From NCBI GenBank assembly GCA_016874295.1, contig VGUH01000014.1, forward strand, positions 1 through 64,000: 64,000 bases of DNA. The letters run 5' to 3'. The notes under the pieces are model-generated. The model had not been told where the DNA came from. It saw only the letters and a list, made by a program, of their open reading frames with translations, and made no database searches. How positions within the stretch are numbered: position 1 is the stretch's first letter; each line of letters opens with the position of its first letter. Both the position numbers and the translations under genes were made by a program. Positions 9,004 through 20,243 of this stretch are shown one piece after another. The DNA comes from Gammaproteobacteria bacterium (GTDB lineage Bacteria; Pseudomonadota; Gammaproteobacteria; Steroidobacterales; Steroidobacteraceae).

Positions 9004-9728
9004 GAGACGCGCCGCGCCGCCGGCTCGGCCAAACCGCCGATGACCGCAGTGCGCATCCGCCTGCGCAGGCGCACCGGCGTCATCGAGTGCATGCGCTTGC
9101 GCGCGTGCAGGAGGTACGCACCGGAAAAGCGCGGCCAGACGCGGATGCCGGCGCGCTCGAGGAAGCCGCGCGCGCGCGCGGCGATCCGGCCCGCGAGCGG
9201 CGGCGCGTAGAGATAGCGCGATGGGGCGCCGACCTCGAAGCCGACCAGTTTCAGCCAGTCCGCGAGCCGCGCCGCCGGGATGGTACGCGGGAGTCCCGGC
9301 GGGCAGCCGCCGCGCGTGAAGGCGTGACGCAGCGCCCACGCGCCGAGCGGTTCGAAGCCGAGCACGACGAGTTCGCCATCGCCTGTCAGCACGCGCGCCG
9401 CCTCGCGCAGCACCTCGTGCGGCTCCGGCGCGAATTCGAGCGTGTGCGGGAGCAGCATGACGTCCACGCTGTCGGACTGGAGCGCGAGTGCCGCCGGCTC
9501 GGAAATCAGCGCGACCCCCGGCGCGGGCCGGCCCGCCACGAGCGCGGCGCGGCGCGTACGCGCGTGCGCGAGGAAAGTGTCGCAATCGCCCCAGCAGCCG
9601 ACCTGCACGCAGTACAGGCCGAAGGCGCACTCGAGCGCTGCGGCGACGATCGCGCGCTCCTGCCCGGCCAGGATGCCGCCCAGCGGCCCCGCGAGCCAGG
9701 CATCGATGTCGATCGCTGGCGAGCCCAT
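9000..9728 (-). CDS. YafS-like SAM-dependent methyltransferase
   Basis: Predicted class I methyltransferase of 242 residues, matching E. coli YafS in length and position (between rnhA and gloB, divergent from gloB). A methyltransferase domain is visible: a central segment [20 protein letters not shown] followed by [20 protein letters not shown], typical of type-11 methyltransferases. The glycine-rich SAM motif I is not obvious in the expected place, so the cofactor site may be degenerate; substrate is unknown. I chose the ATG at 9728 ([15 protein letters not shown]); an upstream start at 9839 would run across the gloB promoter. Its stop overlaps the rnhA start as TTGA. Confidence 0.8.
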   Translation of the reverse strand: MGSPAIDIDAWLAGPLGGILAGQERAIVAAALECAFGLYCVQVGCWGDCDTFLAHARTRRAALVAGRPAPGVALISEPAALALQSDSVDVMLLPHTLEFAPEPHEVLREAARVLTGDGELVVLGFEPLGAWALRHAFTRGGCPPGLPRTIPAARLADWLKLVGFEVGAPSRYLYAPPLAGRIAARARGFLERAGIRVWPRFSGAYLLHARKRMHSMTPVRLRRRMRTAVIGGLAEPAARRVS

Positions 9729-9801
9729 GCCGAAAGCATAACCGCTTCCGCCGCCGCGAGCGGGAGTCCCAGCAGCGAAGCCTGCGCGATACACTGCCAA
9801 C

Positions 9802-10578
9802 ATGCTCGACGTGCGGCCGATCCCCGCGTTCCGCGACAACTACATCTGGATGATCCACGGCATCGGCGCCCCGCACGGTGTCGCGGTCGTGGATCCGGGC
9901 GATGCGCAGCCAGTGCTGGCGGCGCTCGCCGCCGGTGCGCTGAAGCTCGAGGCCATCCTCGCGACGCATTATCATGCCGACCACGTGGGTGGCATCGCTG
10001 AACTCGTCGCCGTGACCGGAGCCCGGGTGTTCGGACCTGCGCGCGAGCGCATGCCGGTCGCCTGCGTGCGGCTCGCGGGCGGCGAGCGCGTGGGGATCGC
10101 CGCGCTCGGGCTCGAGTTCGGCATCTTCGACGTGCCCGGCCATACGGCGGGGCACGTCGCCCTCACGGGGCACGGGGTGCTGTTCTCCGGCGACACGCTG
10201 TTCAGCGCTGGCTGTGGTCGCCTGTTCGAAGGGACAGCCGAACAGATGCTGGCTTCGCTCGATGCCCTGGCGGGGCTGCCGGATGAGACCCGGGTGTTTT
10301 GCGGGCATGAGTACACGGAGGCCAACCTGAGGTTCGCCCTCACCGTGGACCCCGGCAACTCGGCCATAATGGACTATGTCAAACGGGCCGCCGTCCTCCG
10401 GGGGGAGGGGCGGCCCACGCTGCCGTCAACCATCGGGCTTGAGAAGCGCGTCAACCCATTTCTGCGAACCCGCCATGAAAATGTCAAATCATCGGCCGAG
10501 CGCCGTGCCGGCAGAATGCTGCCGACACCGGCCGCCGTGTTTGCGGAACTTCGCAGCTGGAAGGATACGTTCCGATGA
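9802..10578 (+). CDS. gloB: Hydroxyacylglutathione hydrolase (glyoxalase II)
   Basis: Hydrolyses S-D-lactoylglutathione to lactate and glutathione, completing methylglyoxal detoxification. The metallo-beta-lactamase-fold protein has 258 residues. Metal ligands are clear: THYHADH (His56, His58, Asp60, His61), PGHTAGH, and [17 protein letters not shown] with the bridging Asp. The C-terminal glyoxalase II region includes [14 protein letters not shown] and ends [11 protein letters not shown], as in proteobacterial GloB. It is divergent from the yafS-like gene and overlaps mltD as ATGA, so the two downstream genes are translationally coupled. Confidence 0.96.
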   Translation: MLDVRPIPAFRDNYIWMIHGIGAPHGVAVVDPGDAQPVLAALAAGALKLEAILATHYHADHVGGIAELVAVTGARVFGPARERMPVACVRLAGGERVGIAALGLEFGIFDVPGHTAGHVALTGHGVLFSGDTLFSAGCGRLFEGTAEQMLASLDALAGLPDETRVFCGHEYTEANLRFALTVDPGNSAIMDYVKRAAVLRGEGRPTLPSTIGLEKRVNPFLRTRHENVKSSAERRAGRMLPTPAAVFAELRSWKDTFR

Positions 10579-12194
10579 TTGATGCGCGATTCGGGATCCT
10601 GGCGCCGCTCGCCCTGGCCGTCGCCGCACTTTCGCTCGCCGGCTGCGCCTCGCAATCGGCCACGAGTGCTCCCGCGCCGCTGCCCGAGCAGGTCGCCAGC
10701 ACCCAGGCCGGGGACCCGATCGCCGACGATGGCGACAGCGCCGGGACGTCGCCCGAGGAACTGGAAGCCGAGGCGCCGCAGGTCGAGCCGCTCGCGTCGG
10801 CGGTCGCCTACGGCGACGTGGTCGTGCGCATCCGCAACAACCTGGTCCTGCCCCAGGTCAGCCACCCGCGCGTGGACCGCGAGATCGAGTGGCTGCAGCG
10901 CAATCCCGATTACCTCGCCCGCGTGTTCGGCCGCGCGCAGCGTTACCTGCACTACGTAGCCAACGAGGTCGAGGCGAAAGGCCTGCCCGCCGACCTCGCA
11001 CTGTTGCCGGTGGTCGAGAGCGCCTTCAACCCGTTCGCCTACTCGCGCGCCCATGCCTCCGGCCTGTGGCAATTCATCGCGCCGACCGGCGAGCTGTACC
11101 GCCTGCGCCGCAACTACTGGAAGGACGAGCGCCGCGACGTACTCGAATCCACGCGCGCCGCGCTCGAGTACCTCACGGCGCTCAGGGAGCGCTTCGACGG
11201 CGACTGGTTCCTGGCGATCGCGGCCTACAACTACGGCACGGGCAATGTCCAGCGCGCGGTCAATCGCAACAGGGCGCTCGGCCGGCGCACGGATTTCTTC
11301 TCGCTGTCCCTGCCCGCCGAGACCCGCGCCTATGTGCCGAAGCTGATCGCGCTCGCGAAGATGGTGAGCGAGCCGGATCGTTACGGCTTCTACTTGCCGC
11401 CGGTGCCGGACGCGCCGTATTTCCGCGTGGTGCCGACCGAGGGCCCGGTGGACCTGCGGCTGATGGCCGAGCTCGCGGGCGTCGATCCCGAAGAGCTGCA
11501 TGCGCTCAACCCCGGCTGGAACCGCTGGATGACCGACCCGGACGGCCCGCACCGCGTGCTGGTGCCGGAAGTGGTCGCCGACGGCTTCACCGCGAAGCTC
11601 GCGGCGCTCGACGGCAGCGCCCGCGCGCGGCTCGCGGTGCACACCGTGGTTCCGGGTGAATCGCTGGCCTCCATCGCCGGCTATTACAAGGTGCCGGAGA
11701 CCGTCATCGACCGCATGAACGGGGGGCCCCAGACCGGCCTCAGGCCCGGCGACGCGCTCTGGGTGCCGGCGGGCGACGTTTCGCAGCTGCACGCGGGGCT
11801 GGGATCGGACCTGGAACGGCGCCTGCACCGAGTGAAAAGCGGCGAGTCACTGTGGAGCATTTCGCGCCGCTACGGCATGACGGTGGCGCAGCTCGCACGC
11901 ATGAACCATATCTCGACCAAGGCGGTGCTCCAGCCGGGCCAGCGCCTGCAGGTCGCGGGCAGCGGCGGCAGCGGCGCATCGGGCTCCGAGGCCGCCGAGG
12001 CACGCACGGCGGCCGTGGACGGCAAGGTGAACTACAAGGTGAGGCGCGGCGATACCCTGTCCGGAATCGCGCGCCGCTACGCGGTGACCGTCCGCGAGTT
12101 GCAGTCATGGAATAACATGGGCGGCAGCACCGCGCTGCGCGCCGGGCAGTCCCTGACCATCCACGTCGGAGGCGGCACGGGCGTCGGCGGCTGA
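10575..12194 (+). CDS. mltD: Membrane-bound lytic murein transglycosylase D
   Basis: Periplasmic lipoprotein that cleaves peptidoglycan with formation of anhydromuramic ends. The 539-residue protein has a signal with a lipobox ending at Cys24 (LSLAGC), an SLT catalytic domain with the probable catalytic Glu148 in VVESAFNPFAYSRAHASGLW, and three LysM peptidoglycan-binding modules at roughly 356-400, 418-461 and 486-530. E. coli MltD has the same plan with two LysM modules. The ATG overlaps the gloB stop (ATGA). The gloB-mltD neighbourhood is conserved in Enterobacteria, which supports the name. Confidence 0.94.
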   Translation: MIDARFGILAPLALAVAALSLAGCASQSATSAPAPLPEQVASTQAGDPIADDGDSAGTSPEELEAEAPQVEPLASAVAYGDVVVRIRNNLVLPQVSHPRVDREIEWLQRNPDYLARVFGRAQRYLHYVANEVEAKGLPADLALLPVVESAFNPFAYSRAHASGLWQFIAPTGELYRLRRNYWKDERRDVLESTRAALEYLTALRERFDGDWFLAIAAYNYGTGNVQRAVNRNRALGRRTDFFSLSLPAETRAYVPKLIALAKMVSEPDRYGFYLPPVPDAPYFRVVPTEGPVDLRLMAELAGVDPEELHALNPGWNRWMTDPDGPHRVLVPEVVADGFTAKLAALDGSARARLAVHTVVPGESLASIAGYYKVPETVIDRMNGGPQTGLRPGDALWVPAGDVSQLHAGLGSDLERRLHRVKSGESLWSISRRYGMTVAQLARMNHISTKAVLQPGQRLQVAGSGGSGASGSEAAEARTAAVDGKVNYKVRRGDTLSGIARRYAVTVRELQSWNNMGGSTALRAGQSLTIHVGGGTGVGG

Positions 12195-12251
12195 GAAGCC
12201 TCGGTCTCGCCCGCGCATGGGCGCGACCAAGGCTTCAACGGGAGGGAAGGC

Positions 12252-13037
12252 ATGGGGTTCCTGGCCGGCAAGAAAGCCCTGATCGTGGGGCTCGCGACCG
12301 ATCGCTCGATCGCCTGGGGCATCTCGCAGGCCATGCGCCGCGAGGGCGCCGAGCTTGCCTTCAGCTACCAGAACGAGCGCATCAAGGAGCGCGTGATCGA
12401 GCTCGCCGGCGAGCTCGGCTCGCAGCTCGTCATGCCGATGGACGTGGCCGTCGATGCCGAGATCACCTCGGCGTTCGAGCGCCTGCGCAGCGAATGGCAG
12501 TCGCTCGACGTCCTCGTCCACTCGGTCGCTTTCGCGCCGCGCGAGGCGCTGACCGGCGGGTTCGTCGAGGCGACGACGCGCGAGAACTTCGCGACCGCGC
12601 ACGACGTGTCGAGCTACAGCCTCACCGCCCTCGCGCGCGCCGCGCTGCCGCTCATGGCCGGGCGCGCCGGTGCGATCCTCACCCTCTCCTACCTCGGGGC
12701 CGTGCGTTCGATCCCGGCCTACAACGTGATGGGTCTCGCGAAGGCGAGCCTCGAGGCCAATGTGCGCTTCCTCGCCGCCGACCTCGGCGCGCGGAACATC
12801 CGCGTGAACGCGATTTCGGCGGGCCCGATCAAGACGCTGGCCGCGGCCGGCATCCCGGGATTCCGCAAGATGCTGCACCACGTCGAGCAGGTGTCGCCGC
12901 TCAGGCGCAACGTCACCATCGAGGACGTCGGCAATGCCGCCGCCTTCCTCTGCTCCGACCTCGCGGCCGGCATCACCGGCGAGACGCTCTATGTCGATGC
13001 CGGCTACTCCCACGTCGGGATGAGTTTCGCTGAATAG
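12252..13037 (+). CDS. fabI: Enoyl-[acyl-carrier-protein] reductase (NADH), FabI type
   Basis: Last reductive step of the fatty-acid elongation cycle. The 261-residue short-chain dehydrogenase has the FabI cofactor motif [28 protein letters not shown], and the Tyr-X6-Lys catalytic pair at Tyr157 and Lys164 (YNVMGLAK). The typical C-terminal segment [17 protein letters not shown] and [11 protein letters not shown] is present. A good ribosome-binding site (GGGAGG) precedes the ATG. Convergent with ppiD, with a perfect palindrome between the two stops. Ile/Ser residues that alter triclosan sensitivity were not assessed. Confidence 0.96.
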   Translation: MGFLAGKKALIVGLATDRSIAWGISQAMRREGAELAFSYQNERIKERVIELAGELGSQLVMPMDVAVDAEITSAFERLRSEWQSLDVLVHSVAFAPREALTGGFVEATTRENFATAHDVSSYSLTALARAALPLMAGRAGAILTLSYLGAVRSIPAYNVMGLAKASLEANVRFLAADLGARNIRVNAISAGPIKTLAAAGIPGFRKMLHHVEQVSPLRRNVTIEDVGNAAAFLCSDLAAGITGETLYVDAGYSHVGMSFAE

Positions 13038-13049
13038 CAATCGACGGGT

Positions 13050-13125
13050 CTGAGGGTGCCGGGTCGCACTTATCGCACTTATTGCTTTGGCAATAAGTGC
13101 GATAAGTGCGACCCGGCACCCTCAG
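13050..13125. repeat. Family 2 palindrome, copy A (36-bp perfect arms)
   Basis: Arms 13050-13085 and 13090-13125 are perfectly complementary over 36 bp, with a TTTG loop. Each arm contains GGTGCCGGGTC followed by two near-identical nine-mers, GCACTTATC and GCACTTATT. Copies at 26841 and 47080 share this sequence. It sits between the convergent stops of fabI and ppiD. A transcript from either strand would form the same very stable hairpin, so a bidirectional terminator or transcript-end stabiliser is a reasonable role; there is no U-tract after it. Confidence 0.93.
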
Positions 13126-13143
13126 AAGACCGCGTCCCGTTCG

Positions 13144-15039
13144 TTACTCGAAGAGTTTCGGGTTGACGTCCACGTCCGCGTTGGCGCGCATCTCGGTGAG
13201 GTAGACGTTGGCGTCGGACATCGCGATCCGGTCGCGAGCCTGGTCGTGCGCGGCGCGCTGCGCGTCCGCGTCGTGCGCATCGAGCCTGCCCGGCTGCACC
13301 GCGGTTACGGTCCAGAGCGCCGCGTTGCCGTCGGCGAGAACCACGGATCCGTATCGCGCGGCACCCGAGGGCACCGGTGCGCGGAAGGCGGCCTCGCGGA
13401 CCCCGGCTGGCACGTCCGGATCGCTGCGACGTAGCGACCTCGGCAACCCGGCTCCCGCCTCGCCGCGCCAGGGCGCGATCGTATCGAGCCAGGCTGCGCC
13501 ATCCGACAGCGCCTTGGCGGCCTCGGCCGCGCGCGCCGCGGCGAGCTTGCCGGCGGCCTCGAGCCGCGCGGCCGCGGTGACCACGGCGCGCACTTCCTCG
13601 AATGGCCGCGCGCGGGCCGGCTGGTGGTCCTTCACGCCGAGCGCGACCACACGTTCCGGGGCGAGCTCGACGAGGCGCAACTCGCGGCCGGCAAGAACCT
13701 CGGGCGAGAACACGGTGTCGGTCAGATTGCGCGATGAGCCGAGTTCCGGACTGCCGGCCCGCGTGAAGCGTTCGATGCGCTGCACCGGCAGATTCATCTT
13801 CGTCGCCACGGCGTCGAGGTCGCCCGCAGCCTCGAAGGCCAGCGTGTCGAGCTGCTCGCGCGCATCGCCGAAGGCCTTCTCCACCTGGGAGCGCCGGAAC
13901 TCGGGCTCCAGTTCGGCGCGCACGTCCTCGAAGCTGCGGGAAACCTCGGGTGCGATGGAATCGAGCCGGATGACGTGCCAGCCGAACTCGGTCCGTACCG
14001 GCCCGCGGATCTCGCCCGGCTGCATGCCCCAGACCGCGTCCGCGAACGAGCCGACGAAATCCTCGCGCTGGGCCTCGCCGAGATCGCCTCCCGATTCCTT
14101 CGACGCCTCGTCGTCGGACAGCTCGCGTGCGAGCGCAGCGAAGTCCTCGCCCGCCCTGGCGCGCTCGAGCGCCTGGCTCGCCTTTGCCTCGGCGGCCGCG
14201 TCGTCGCCGGCAATCAGGATGTGCCGCGCGCGGCGACGGCCCGGCACGGTGTAACGCGCCCGGTTCTCGTCGTACCAGGCGCGCAGCTCGTCCTCGGACA
14301 CGTCCGCCTGCGCGGCGAAGGCGTCGAGGTCCAGCCGCACGAACATGACGGTCGCCAGCTCCTCGGTCATGTAGCGGGACTGGTTCGCCGCGTGGAACTT
14401 GCGCAGCGCCTCGTCGTCCACCTGGACCGCCGAATCGAAGGCCGACGCGGGAACCGCGACCCAGCCGACGCTGCGCACTTCGTCGCGCAGCGCAACCGAG
14501 CGCGTCAGCTCGGCCGGCAGCACGAACGCGGACTGATAAAGGGCGCGGTCAACCTGGCTCGCGAGCAGGTAACGGCGCTGTTCGGTCTCGAAGCGCTCCG
14601 GCGTCATGCCGGCGGACTGCAGCGCCGCGAGATAGGCGTCCCTGGAGAACCTGCCCGCCACCTGGAAGGCGGGGACCTCGTGAATCGCCATCAGCACCTG
14701 CCCGTCGCTCGCCTGGTAGCGGAGCTTCTCGGTGCGCTGGCGCAGGAGCTCGCCGCGCACGGCAATGTACACGACGCGCTGCTTGACGGACTCCTGCAGC
14801 TCGTCGGGCACGCCGGCCTCGCCCATCATCGTGTGCAGGCGTGACATCTCCTCCTGGTAGTTGCGCAGCACGTCCGCGGTCGGGATCTCGCGGCCATTCA
14901 CCTCGATGCCCTTGGCGCGCGTGAGCCCGCCCGAATCGGTGGAAAAATTGACGCCCCAGAACACGAACACGATGCCGAGCGCGACCAGGATCGCGACGGC
15001 GAAGATGCCTTTCAGCTTGTCGTGAATCGTCTGCAGCAT
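13144..15039 (-). CDS. ppiD: Periplasmic folding chaperone PpiD (parvulin-type)
   Basis: Inner-membrane-anchored periplasmic chaperone that assists newly exported proteins at the Sec translocon. The 631-residue protein has a short cytosolic start, one membrane helix (about residues 13-32, IFAVAILVALGIVFVFWGV), a SurA-like N-terminal chaperone region, one parvulin domain at roughly 270-370 (GRRRARHILIAGDD to GWHVIRLDSI) and a long C-terminal region. It begins MLQTIHDKLKGIFA, typical of PpiD. In many gammaproteobacteria it follows lon and hupB on the same strand; here an S9 peptidase gene and tRNAs separate it from lon, and hupB is absent. Confidence 0.94.
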   Translation of the reverse strand: MLQTIHDKLKGIFAVAILVALGIVFVFWGVNFSTDSGGLTRAKGIEVNGREIPTADVLRNYQEEMSRLHTMMGEAGVPDELQESVKQRVVYIAVRGELLRQRTEKLRYQASDGQVLMAIHEVPAFQVAGRFSRDAYLAALQSAGMTPERFETEQRRYLLASQVDRALYQSAFVLPAELTRSVALRDEVRSVGWVAVPASAFDSAVQVDDEALRKFHAANQSRYMTEELATVMFVRLDLDAFAAQADVSEDELRAWYDENRARYTVPGRRRARHILIAGDDAAAEAKASQALERARAGEDFAALARELSDDEASKESGGDLGEAQREDFVGSFADAVWGMQPGEIRGPVRTEFGWHVIRLDSIAPEVSRSFEDVRAELEPEFRRSQVEKAFGDAREQLDTLAFEAAGDLDAVATKMNLPVQRIERFTRAGSPELGSSRNLTDTVFSPEVLAGRELRLVELAPERVVALGVKDHQPARARPFEEVRAVVTAAARLEAAGKLAAARAAEAAKALSDGAAWLDTIAPWRGEAGAGLPRSLRRSDPDVPAGVREAAFRAPVPSGAARYGSVVLADGNAALWTVTAVQPGRLDAHDADAQRAAHDQARDRIAMSDANVYLTEMRANADVDVNPKLFE

Positions 15040-15132
15040 GTTGCTATTGACGGTGCCGGATCGTCGGCCGTCGGAAAAAACGGGGCGCTAGGGTAGCATG
15101 TCCGGCCTTCCGCCCGAAGTCTGGAGATCCCG

Positions 15133-17229
15133 ATGACGACCCGTGCCGCCACCCTGGTCCTCGCCGCGCTCGTTGCCCTGCCGTGCGTCACGTCAGCCGC
15201 CGGCAAACCGCCATTTGCGCCGCTCGACGTGTTCGGGCTCGAGTGGGCGAGCGACCCGAGGATCTCGCCGGATGGCGCGCGGATCGCCTACGTGCGTCGC
15301 TCGTTCGACGTGAAGACCGACACTCAGCGCGGCGCCATCTGGCTCATGGACCGCAACGGCAGCAATCACCGCCCGCTTGCCGGCGGCGGCGGCGATCAGG
15401 GCAGCCCCCGCTGGTCTCCGGACGGCGACCGGCTCGCATTCGTTGCCGCGGACGGCGACGGCGCGCAGATTCACGTGCACTGGTTCAAGGCGGGCGTCGC
15501 CGCGCGCATCACCAACCTTCTGCAGCCGCCGAGCAGCCTCGCCTGGTCACCCGACGGCCGCCAGTTTGCGTTCGTCATGCGCGTGCCGGCAAAGCACGAG
15601 CCGCTCGCGGTCACGCTCCCCGAGCGGCCCGAGGACGCCAGCTGGGCGCCGCCGCTCAAGGCCATCGACCGCATGGTCTACCGCGCCGACGGCGAGGGCT
15701 ACCTGCCGGATGCCTTCGGCCAGGTGTTCGTCGTACCCGCGGACGGCGGCACGCCGCGCCAGCTCACCGAGGGCGCGTTCGACCATCGCGACCTGGCCTG
15801 GTCCGCCGACGGCAGCGAGATCCTCGTGTCCGCGAACCGTCACGAGAACGCCGACCTCGAGCCGAACGACGGCGACCTGCATGCCGTGGACGTCGCGACC
15901 GGCAGCATGCGCGCGCTCACGAAGCGCTTCGGTCCGGACGCGGAGCCCGCGCCGTCGCCGGACGGCAGGTTCATCGCCTTCACGGGCTACGATGACCGTT
16001 ACCAGAGCTACCAGCGCACGCGACTGTACCTGCTGCACCGCGAGAATGGCGAGATTCGCGAGCTCGCCGCCGACCTCGACCGCGACATCGAGCGGCCGGC
16101 CTGGAGCCGCGACAGCCGGCGCCTGTACTTCCAGTACGACGACCAGGGCACGACCCGCATCGCCGAGGTGGACCTCGCGGGCCGGGTCACGAACCTCGTG
16201 GACGACCTGGGCGGTGAGGCCTGGTCGCGCCCCTACGGCGGCGGCTCGTATTCGGTTGCGAGCGATGGCACGATCGCCTACAGCGCCAACGACGTCCATG
16301 ATCCGTCGGCGGTCGGAGTCTATGACGGCGGCAGGACGCGCCGCCTCACCGCGCTCAACGACGACCTCCTGGCGCTGCGCGAGCTCGGCCAGGTCGAGGA
16401 AATCTGGAGCACGACGCCGGCCGACGGGCGCCGCGTGCAGAGCTGGCTGATCCGTCCGCCGGGCTTCGATCCCGCGAAGAAGTACCCGCTGCTCCTCGAG
16501 ATCCACGGCGGCCCGCACACGAACTATGGCCCGCGCTTCGCCGCGGAACTGCAGCTCTTTGCGGCGGCCGGCTACAACGTGCTGTTCTCCAATCCGCGTG
16601 GCAGCACGAGTTACGGCGAGGAATTCGGCAACGCGATCCACCACGCCTACCCGGGCCGCGACTTCGACGACCTGATGGCGGCGGTGGACGCGGCGATCGC
16701 GCGCGGTGGCGTCGACGACACGCGCCTGTTCGTGACCGGCGGCAGCGGCGGCGGCGTGCTGACCGCGTGGATCGTCGGCACGACCGACCGCTTCCGCGCG
16801 GCGGCGGTGCAGAAGCCGGTCATCAACTGGGCGAGCTTTGCGCTGACGGCTGACCTGCCGAACTACTTCTACAGGTACTGGTTCCCCGCGCCGCCCTGGG
16901 AGGATTACGAGGCTTACTGGCACCGTTCCCCGCTCTCACGCGTCGGGAATGTCAGGACGCCGACCCTTGTGGTCACCGGCGAGCAGGATTTCCGCACGCC
17001 GATCTCGGAATCGGAGCAGTACTACCAGGCGTTGCGCATCCGCGGCGTCGACACGCTGCTGGTCCGTGTCCCGGGTGCCTCCCACTCCCTGGACGTCCGC
17101 CCCAGCCAGCTCAACGCCCGCATCGCCTACATCCTCGCCTGGTTCGCCAGGCATGACCGCCCTGCTTCATCGGCTGCGGAAACGGCGGCGACCGCGCCGA
17201 GCGGGCCGGGTTCGCGAGTGAGCGACTAG
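15133..17229 (+). CDS. S9-family prolyl oligopeptidase, exported
   Basis: Serine peptidase of the prolyl oligopeptidase/acylaminoacyl-peptidase group, probably periplasmic. The 698-residue protein has a cleavable signal (LVLAALVALPCVTSAAG), a beta-propeller with repeated SPDG-type blades (DPRISPDGARIAYV, SPRWSPDGDRLAFV, SLAWSPDGRQFAFV) and a C-terminal alpha/beta-hydrolase domain. The catalytic triad is Ser538 (TGGSGGGVL), Asp619 (TGEQDFRTP) and His651 (GASHSLD). Substrate peptides are unknown. Its last codons (GSRVSD, TAG) lie within a family 3 repeat, so the repeat supplies the stop. It interrupts the usual lon-hupB-ppiD order. Confidence 0.92.
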   Translation: MTTRAATLVLAALVALPCVTSAAGKPPFAPLDVFGLEWASDPRISPDGARIAYVRRSFDVKTDTQRGAIWLMDRNGSNHRPLAGGGGDQGSPRWSPDGDRLAFVAADGDGAQIHVHWFKAGVAARITNLLQPPSSLAWSPDGRQFAFVMRVPAKHEPLAVTLPERPEDASWAPPLKAIDRMVYRADGEGYLPDAFGQVFVVPADGGTPRQLTEGAFDHRDLAWSADGSEILVSANRHENADLEPNDGDLHAVDVATGSMRALTKRFGPDAEPAPSPDGRFIAFTGYDDRYQSYQRTRLYLLHRENGEIRELAADLDRDIERPAWSRDSRRLYFQYDDQGTTRIAEVDLAGRVTNLVDDLGGEAWSRPYGGGSYSVASDGTIAYSANDVHDPSAVGVYDGGRTRRLTALNDDLLALRELGQVEEIWSTTPADGRRVQSWLIRPPGFDPAKKYPLLLEIHGGPHTNYGPRFAAELQLFAAAGYNVLFSNPRGSTSYGEEFGNAIHHAYPGRDFDDLMAAVDAAIARGGVDDTRLFVTGGSGGGVLTAWIVGTTDRFRAAAVQKPVINWASFALTADLPNYFYRYWFPAPPWEDYEAYWHRSPLSRVGNVRTPTLVVTGEQDFRTPISESEQYYQALRIRGVDTLLVRVPGASHSLDVRPSQLNARIAYILAWFARHDRPASSAAETAATAPSGPGSRVSD

Positions 17230-17260
17230 GTTCTGGCGGAGCGAACGAGCGAAACCCGGC
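17205..17260. repeat. Family 3 tandem-GA hairpin, copy i
   Basis: Outer arms GCCGGGTT and AACCCGGC enclose the family core. On the + strand the core has GAGTGAGCGAC on the 5' side and GGAGCGAACGA on the 3' side; these pair as alternating Watson-Crick pairs and tandem G.A/A.G mismatches, with an 11-base apex beginning TAGG. It covers the stop codon of the S9 peptidase gene and lies between it and the oppositely oriented tRNA-Asp gene. The apex is the most divergent of the five full copies. Confidence 0.82.
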
Positions 17261-17298
17261 GCGCGAAGGCAAGGTCGCGGCCGAATCAGCTGGCAATG

Positions 17299-17325
17299 AA
17301 AAAGGGTCGCCATTTCTGGCGACCC
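17299..17325 (-). terminator. Rho-independent terminator after tRNA-Asp
   Basis: On the minus strand a perfect 8-bp stem GGGTCGCC/GGCGACCC (17318-17325 with 17304-17311) with a six-base loop is followed directly by five T (17299-17303). It lies 12 bases beyond the 3' end of tRNA-Asp and would end the lon, tRNA-Val, tRNA-Asp transcript. Confidence 0.88.
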
Positions 17326-17336
17326 TGCGAGGATGA

Positions 17337-17413
17337 TGGCGGAGCGGACGGGACTCGAACCCGCGACCCCCGGCGTGACAGGCCGGTATTCTAACCAACT
17401 GAACTACCGCTCC
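17337..17413 (-). tRNA. tRNA-Asp (GTC)
   Basis: 77-nt cloverleaf with encoded CCA. Acceptor stem GGAGCGG/CCGCTCC, D-arm AGTTCAGTTGGTTAGAA, anticodon stem CCGGC/GCCGG around CTGTCAC (anticodon GTC), T-arm with GGTTCGAGTCC. It is the last tRNA before the terminator at 17299-17325, 7 bases downstream of tRNA-Val, and probably co-transcribed with lon. Confidence 0.97.
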
Positions 17414-17420
17414 AGGTCAC

Positions 17421-17496
17421 TGGTGGGTGCTGCAGGGTTCGAACCTGCGACATTCGCCTTGTAAGGGCGACGCTCTACCAGCTGAGCTAAGCACCC
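17421..17496 (-). tRNA. tRNA-Val (TAC)
   Basis: 76-nt cloverleaf with encoded CCA. Acceptor GGGTGCT/AGCACCC, D-arm AGCTCAGCTGGTAGAGC, anticodon loop CTTACAA (anticodon TAC), T-loop GTTCGAACC. It lies about 100 bp after the lon stop, in the place where tRNA-Val and tRNA-Asp follow lon-hupB in many gammaproteobacteria; no hupB lies between. Confidence 0.97.
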
Positions 17497-17575
17497 CGGC
17501 GGACCGCAATCCGGCCCCCCTGGGAGGCGCGGAACTATACGGCATCGACCCCCGGAAGGCCAAGCCGCCGCAAAT

Positions 17576-17594
17576 GAAGGGGACGCGCCCCTTC
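17576..17594. repeat. Family 1 repeat unit (single)
   Basis: One 19-bp family 1 hairpin unit (GAAGGGG, ACGCG, CCCCTTC), preceded by AAAT as in the left arm of the large element at 8447. No inverted partner is visible nearby, so this is a solo unit. It lies between the lon stop (17599-17601) and tRNA-Val. Confidence 0.85.
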
Positions 17595-17598
17595 ACAT

Positions 17599-20049
<2,451 letters not shown>

Positions 20050-20243
20050 TGTCGGATCCTCGGGGGCGGTCGCGCCGCCTGGTTTCAGGTAGGATACGTG
20101 ATGGGGCCGGTACACGGGCGAAACAAGTCGCGGAACCGGAGGGGTCTCGCCCCCTCAGCTGCGACGCACGTCACCGGATTGCAGACTCGTCGCTGACGGG
20201 GTTCGACCCCCCGAGCGGGACCCCTTGGCGGTCGGCGGTCGCT

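Noticed and set aside
12252-13037. fabI as a horizontally acquired resistance gene
   Set aside because: Composition and context match neighbouring housekeeping genes and no mobile element is adjacent.
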